Assembly: GCA_023150805.1 (NCBI GenBank)
Contig: JAKLKF010000064.1
Coordinates: 1-40,929 of the forward strand
Source of the DNA: Myxococcota bacterium
GTDB taxonomy: Bacteria; Myxococcota_A; UBA796; UBA2385
Reading direction: 5' to 3'
DNA: 40,929 nt
Within the stretch, counting starts at the first letter, position 1; each line of letters opens with the position of its first letter. A program made the translations under genes and the position numbers. Positions 39,432-40,929 of the stretch are shown one piece after another. The notes beneath the pieces are model-generated. The model saw nothing but the letters and a program-made list of their open reading frames with translations, had not been told where the DNA came from and did no database searches.

Positions 39432-39458
39432 GGCCGGTCAGGGTGGACCTGGCCGGCC
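39432..39458. terminator. Strong hairpin between convergent lipoprotein and CotH genes
   Basis: GGCCGGTCAGG pairs with CCTGGCCGGCC over 11 positions (one G-U wobble) around the loop GTGGA. It abuts the stop codon of the CotH gene, so it could serve both directions. No U-tract. Confidence 0.6.
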
Positions 39459-40929
39459 TCAGGGCGAGGTGCCGAGCTGGCGCGCCAGCTCGGCCCGGCG
39501 GCCGCCGATGAAGGCCAGCATGGCGTCCTGGGCGGCGGCCACCTCGGCGTCGTCGTAGGGGCGGCGGGCGTCGGCGGCGACCAGCGGCGCGATCTGCTCC
39601 TGCACGGCCTGGGCCCTCCCGAGCAGGTCGACGCGGTCCGCGACGTCCAGCGCCGCCTCGACCTCGGCCAGCCAGGCCGCGCGGCAGCCCGGGTCCTGGC
39701 GGCAGGTGGCGGCGAGCAGGCCGCCGGCCCCGGTCTCCACCGCGCCGGTGGACGAGGAGAAGGTCTCGTCCAGCCCGTGGGGCAGGTAGTGCAGAACGTC
39801 CGAGGTGGGGTCGGCGTAGACGTGGCAGTCGTCGCCCGGCGAGCTGTAGGGGTAGGCGTCGAACTGGCCGACGACGGCGCCGACCGCCCAGTACCGCTGG
39901 AAGCTCTCCCAGGAGAGGTGCGCGGCGCCGGCCGCCACGGCGGCGGTGGGGTCGGGCAGCTCCATCGCGTCCGCCAGGCCCTGGATGTGGCTGCGGTCGT
40001 CCGGACCGTGCTCCAGCTCGAAGCCGTCGACGTAGGCGTCGGTGAAGTCGACGTCCCACTGCTCGAACAGGCTGCCGCCGGTGTCCTCGAACCAGCGGGC
40101 CAGCAGGCCGGCGCCCACGGTCTCCACGTGCGTGTACAGTCCCAGCGGCGCACCGTTCAGGGTGACGGTGGCGTGGGTGGCCCGCGCGGCGGGGACGCCC
40201 GCCTCGCGGTAGACCAGGTAGGCCAGGCGCTCGTGCATCATGGACGGATCGTTGTCCATGTTCTGCAGCGTCAGCTCGGTGTGACCCAGGAGGTGGCGGG
40301 GTCCGTCGTCGTAGGCGTCGAGCTTGACCTTGAGCGAGGGCTTGGCGGTGATCGGCTGCCAGGAGTTCTCGCCCTTGGTGCGGATCCCGACGGGCTCGTA
40401 GCGCCGGCCGTCGTAGACCAGGGCGCCCTCGGCGTAGTCGTAGGGGGCGGCCTGCAAGGCGGCCAGGGACTCCTTGGACAGCTCGATCCCGAAGTCCGGC
40501 AGCACCTCGTCGCTGAACAGGGCCCCGTCGTCCCAGGCGGCGGCGGGGATCTCCTCGACCGTGGCCGCCGGGTCGGTCGATGGCGTGCCCACGCCGTTGC
40601 TGTCACCCGGAGTGGCCGGCCAGCCCATCGTCCAGGTGGCGCCGCCGTCCCAGGCGCGGGCCGCGGACACGTCCGGGAGCTGCGCGCCGAAGCGGACCAG
40701 GTCCACGGGGGCGCCAGTCGGGTCGTACAGGCCCAGCTCCTCGCCGTCGGCCGACAGCGAGAAGGGCAGGTGCTGCGGGCCGTACTCGACCTCGCCGTCG
40801 GCGTAGAGCAGCAGGAAGCCGCCGGCCTCGATGCGCAGCTCGCCCAGGACGTGCCGGTCGGGTCGGTCCAGGTCGTCGCTCAGCGTGTAGCCGGCCAGGT
40901 CGACGGCCTGCTCGCCGGCGTTGAACAGC
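39459..40929 (-). CDS. Lamin-tail domain plus CotH kinase-like protein (5' end outside window)
   Basis: The frame is open to the right edge, giving about 490 codons; the N-terminus is missing. The visible protein starts with a lamin-tail (LTD) domain: FNAGEQAVDLAGYTLSDD, GFLLLYADGEVEYG, LPFSLSADGEELGLYDPTG, VDLVRFG. A linker follows, then a CotH kinase-like domain: GIRTKGENSW, KPSLKVKLDAY, LTLQNMDNDPSMMHERLAYL, VTLNGAPLGLYTHVE, and SDVLHYLPHGLDETF with the acid residues expected for nucleotide or metal. CotH proteins in spores and in many Gram-negative surface proteins phosphorylate secreted partners. It probably is secreted. A target next to it is not obvious; the two acidic lipoproteins facing it are candidates only by position. 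Confidence 0.85.
   Translation of the reverse strand, partial: LFNAGEQAVDLAGYTLSDDLDRPDRHVLGELRIEAGGFLLLYADGEVEYGPQHLPFSLSADGEELGLYDPTGAPVDLVRFGAQLPDVSAARAWDGGATWTMGWPATPGDSNGVGTPSTDPAATVEEIPAAAWDDGALFSDEVLPDFGIELSKESLAALQAAPYDYAEGALVYDGRRYEPVGIRTKGENSWQPITAKPSLKVKLDAYDDGPRHLLGHTELTLQNMDNDPSMMHERLAYLVYREAGVPAARATHATVTLNGAPLGLYTHVETVGAGLLARWFEDTGGSLFEQWDVDFTDAYVDGFELEHGPDDRSHIQGLADAMELPDPTAAVAAGAAHLSWESFQRYWAVGAVVGQFDAYPYSSPGDDCHVYADPTSDVLHYLPHGLDETFSSSTGAVETGAGGLLAATCRQDPGCRAAWLAEVEAALDVADRVDLLGRAQAVQEQIAPLVAADARRPYDDAEVAAAQDAMLAFIGGRRAELARQLGTSP

Noticed and set aside
1..40929. Mobile element, phage or defence island
   Set aside because: No integrase, transposase, terminal repeats, tRNA target or composition break was seen.

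Overview
The window is very G+C-rich (roughly three quarters by eye), densely packed bacterial chromosome, most likely from a member of Myxococcota. The best taxonomic clues are two secreted proteins (904 and 436 aa) that end in MYXO-CTERM-like sorting tails (a GCASGS motif, a hydrophobic helix, then an Arg cluster). MopE-type metal-binding repeats, a PP2C phosphatase, a possible Ser/Thr-kinase tail and many secreted proteins fit the same group. I see no rRNA, tRNA, CRISPR array, transposase, integrase or phage gene.

Layout. 1-4.0 kb: the tail of a membrane-anchored protein, a radical-SAM-fold protein without its cluster-binding cysteines, a probable outer-membrane protein and a GT39/ArnT-like glycosyltransferase. 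4.0-10.3 kb: SerA-like dehydrogenase, NYN/LOTUS RNA-binding nuclease candidate, a 375-bp intergenic region, UbiB-like kinase and a Spinster-type MFS transporter behind a possible operator. 10.3-16.3 kb: a subtilase fused to MopE repeats, then a MoxR ATPase - VWA - M23 lipoprotein operon and a small unknown ORF. 16.4-20.9 kb: YhhN, SDR, alpha/beta hydrolase, GST, aminotransferase. 21-25.5 kb: a large secreted protein with a degraded transglutaminase-like core, which overlaps tail-to-tail with a lipase; the lipase is translationally coupled to a pentapeptide-repeat protein with a second beta-rich domain. 25.6-29.8 kb: an M16 peptidase pair (one active, one inactive) and a MYXO-CTERM protein. 29.8-33.9 kb: PP2C phosphatase, PECR-like reductase, NAD-epimerase, secreted protein, enoyl-CoA isomerase-like protein. 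33.9-37.8 kb: ABC-2 exporter operon and two convergent 2OG-Fe(II) enzymes, one with an HxG motif in place of HxD. 37.9-40.9 kb: two tandem paralogous lipoproteins and a lamin-tail/CotH protein cut by the window edge.

Most genes are single units or two- to three-gene operons joined by 4-nt ATGA/GTGA overlaps. They alternate strands and do not form one obvious pathway. The recurring themes are envelope and secreted functions (proteases, lipoproteins, ABC export, lipid A or cell-wall sugar transfer) and lipid or acyl-CoA metabolism. A recurring regulatory pattern is that at least seven genes lack a Shine-Dalgarno and have a TA-starting hexamer exactly 6 nt before the start codon, which looks like leaderless transcription. 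The most interesting candidates are the HxG 2OG enzyme, the cysteine-less radical-SAM relative and this leaderless-promoter pattern. All assignments come from reading motifs; no database search was possible.
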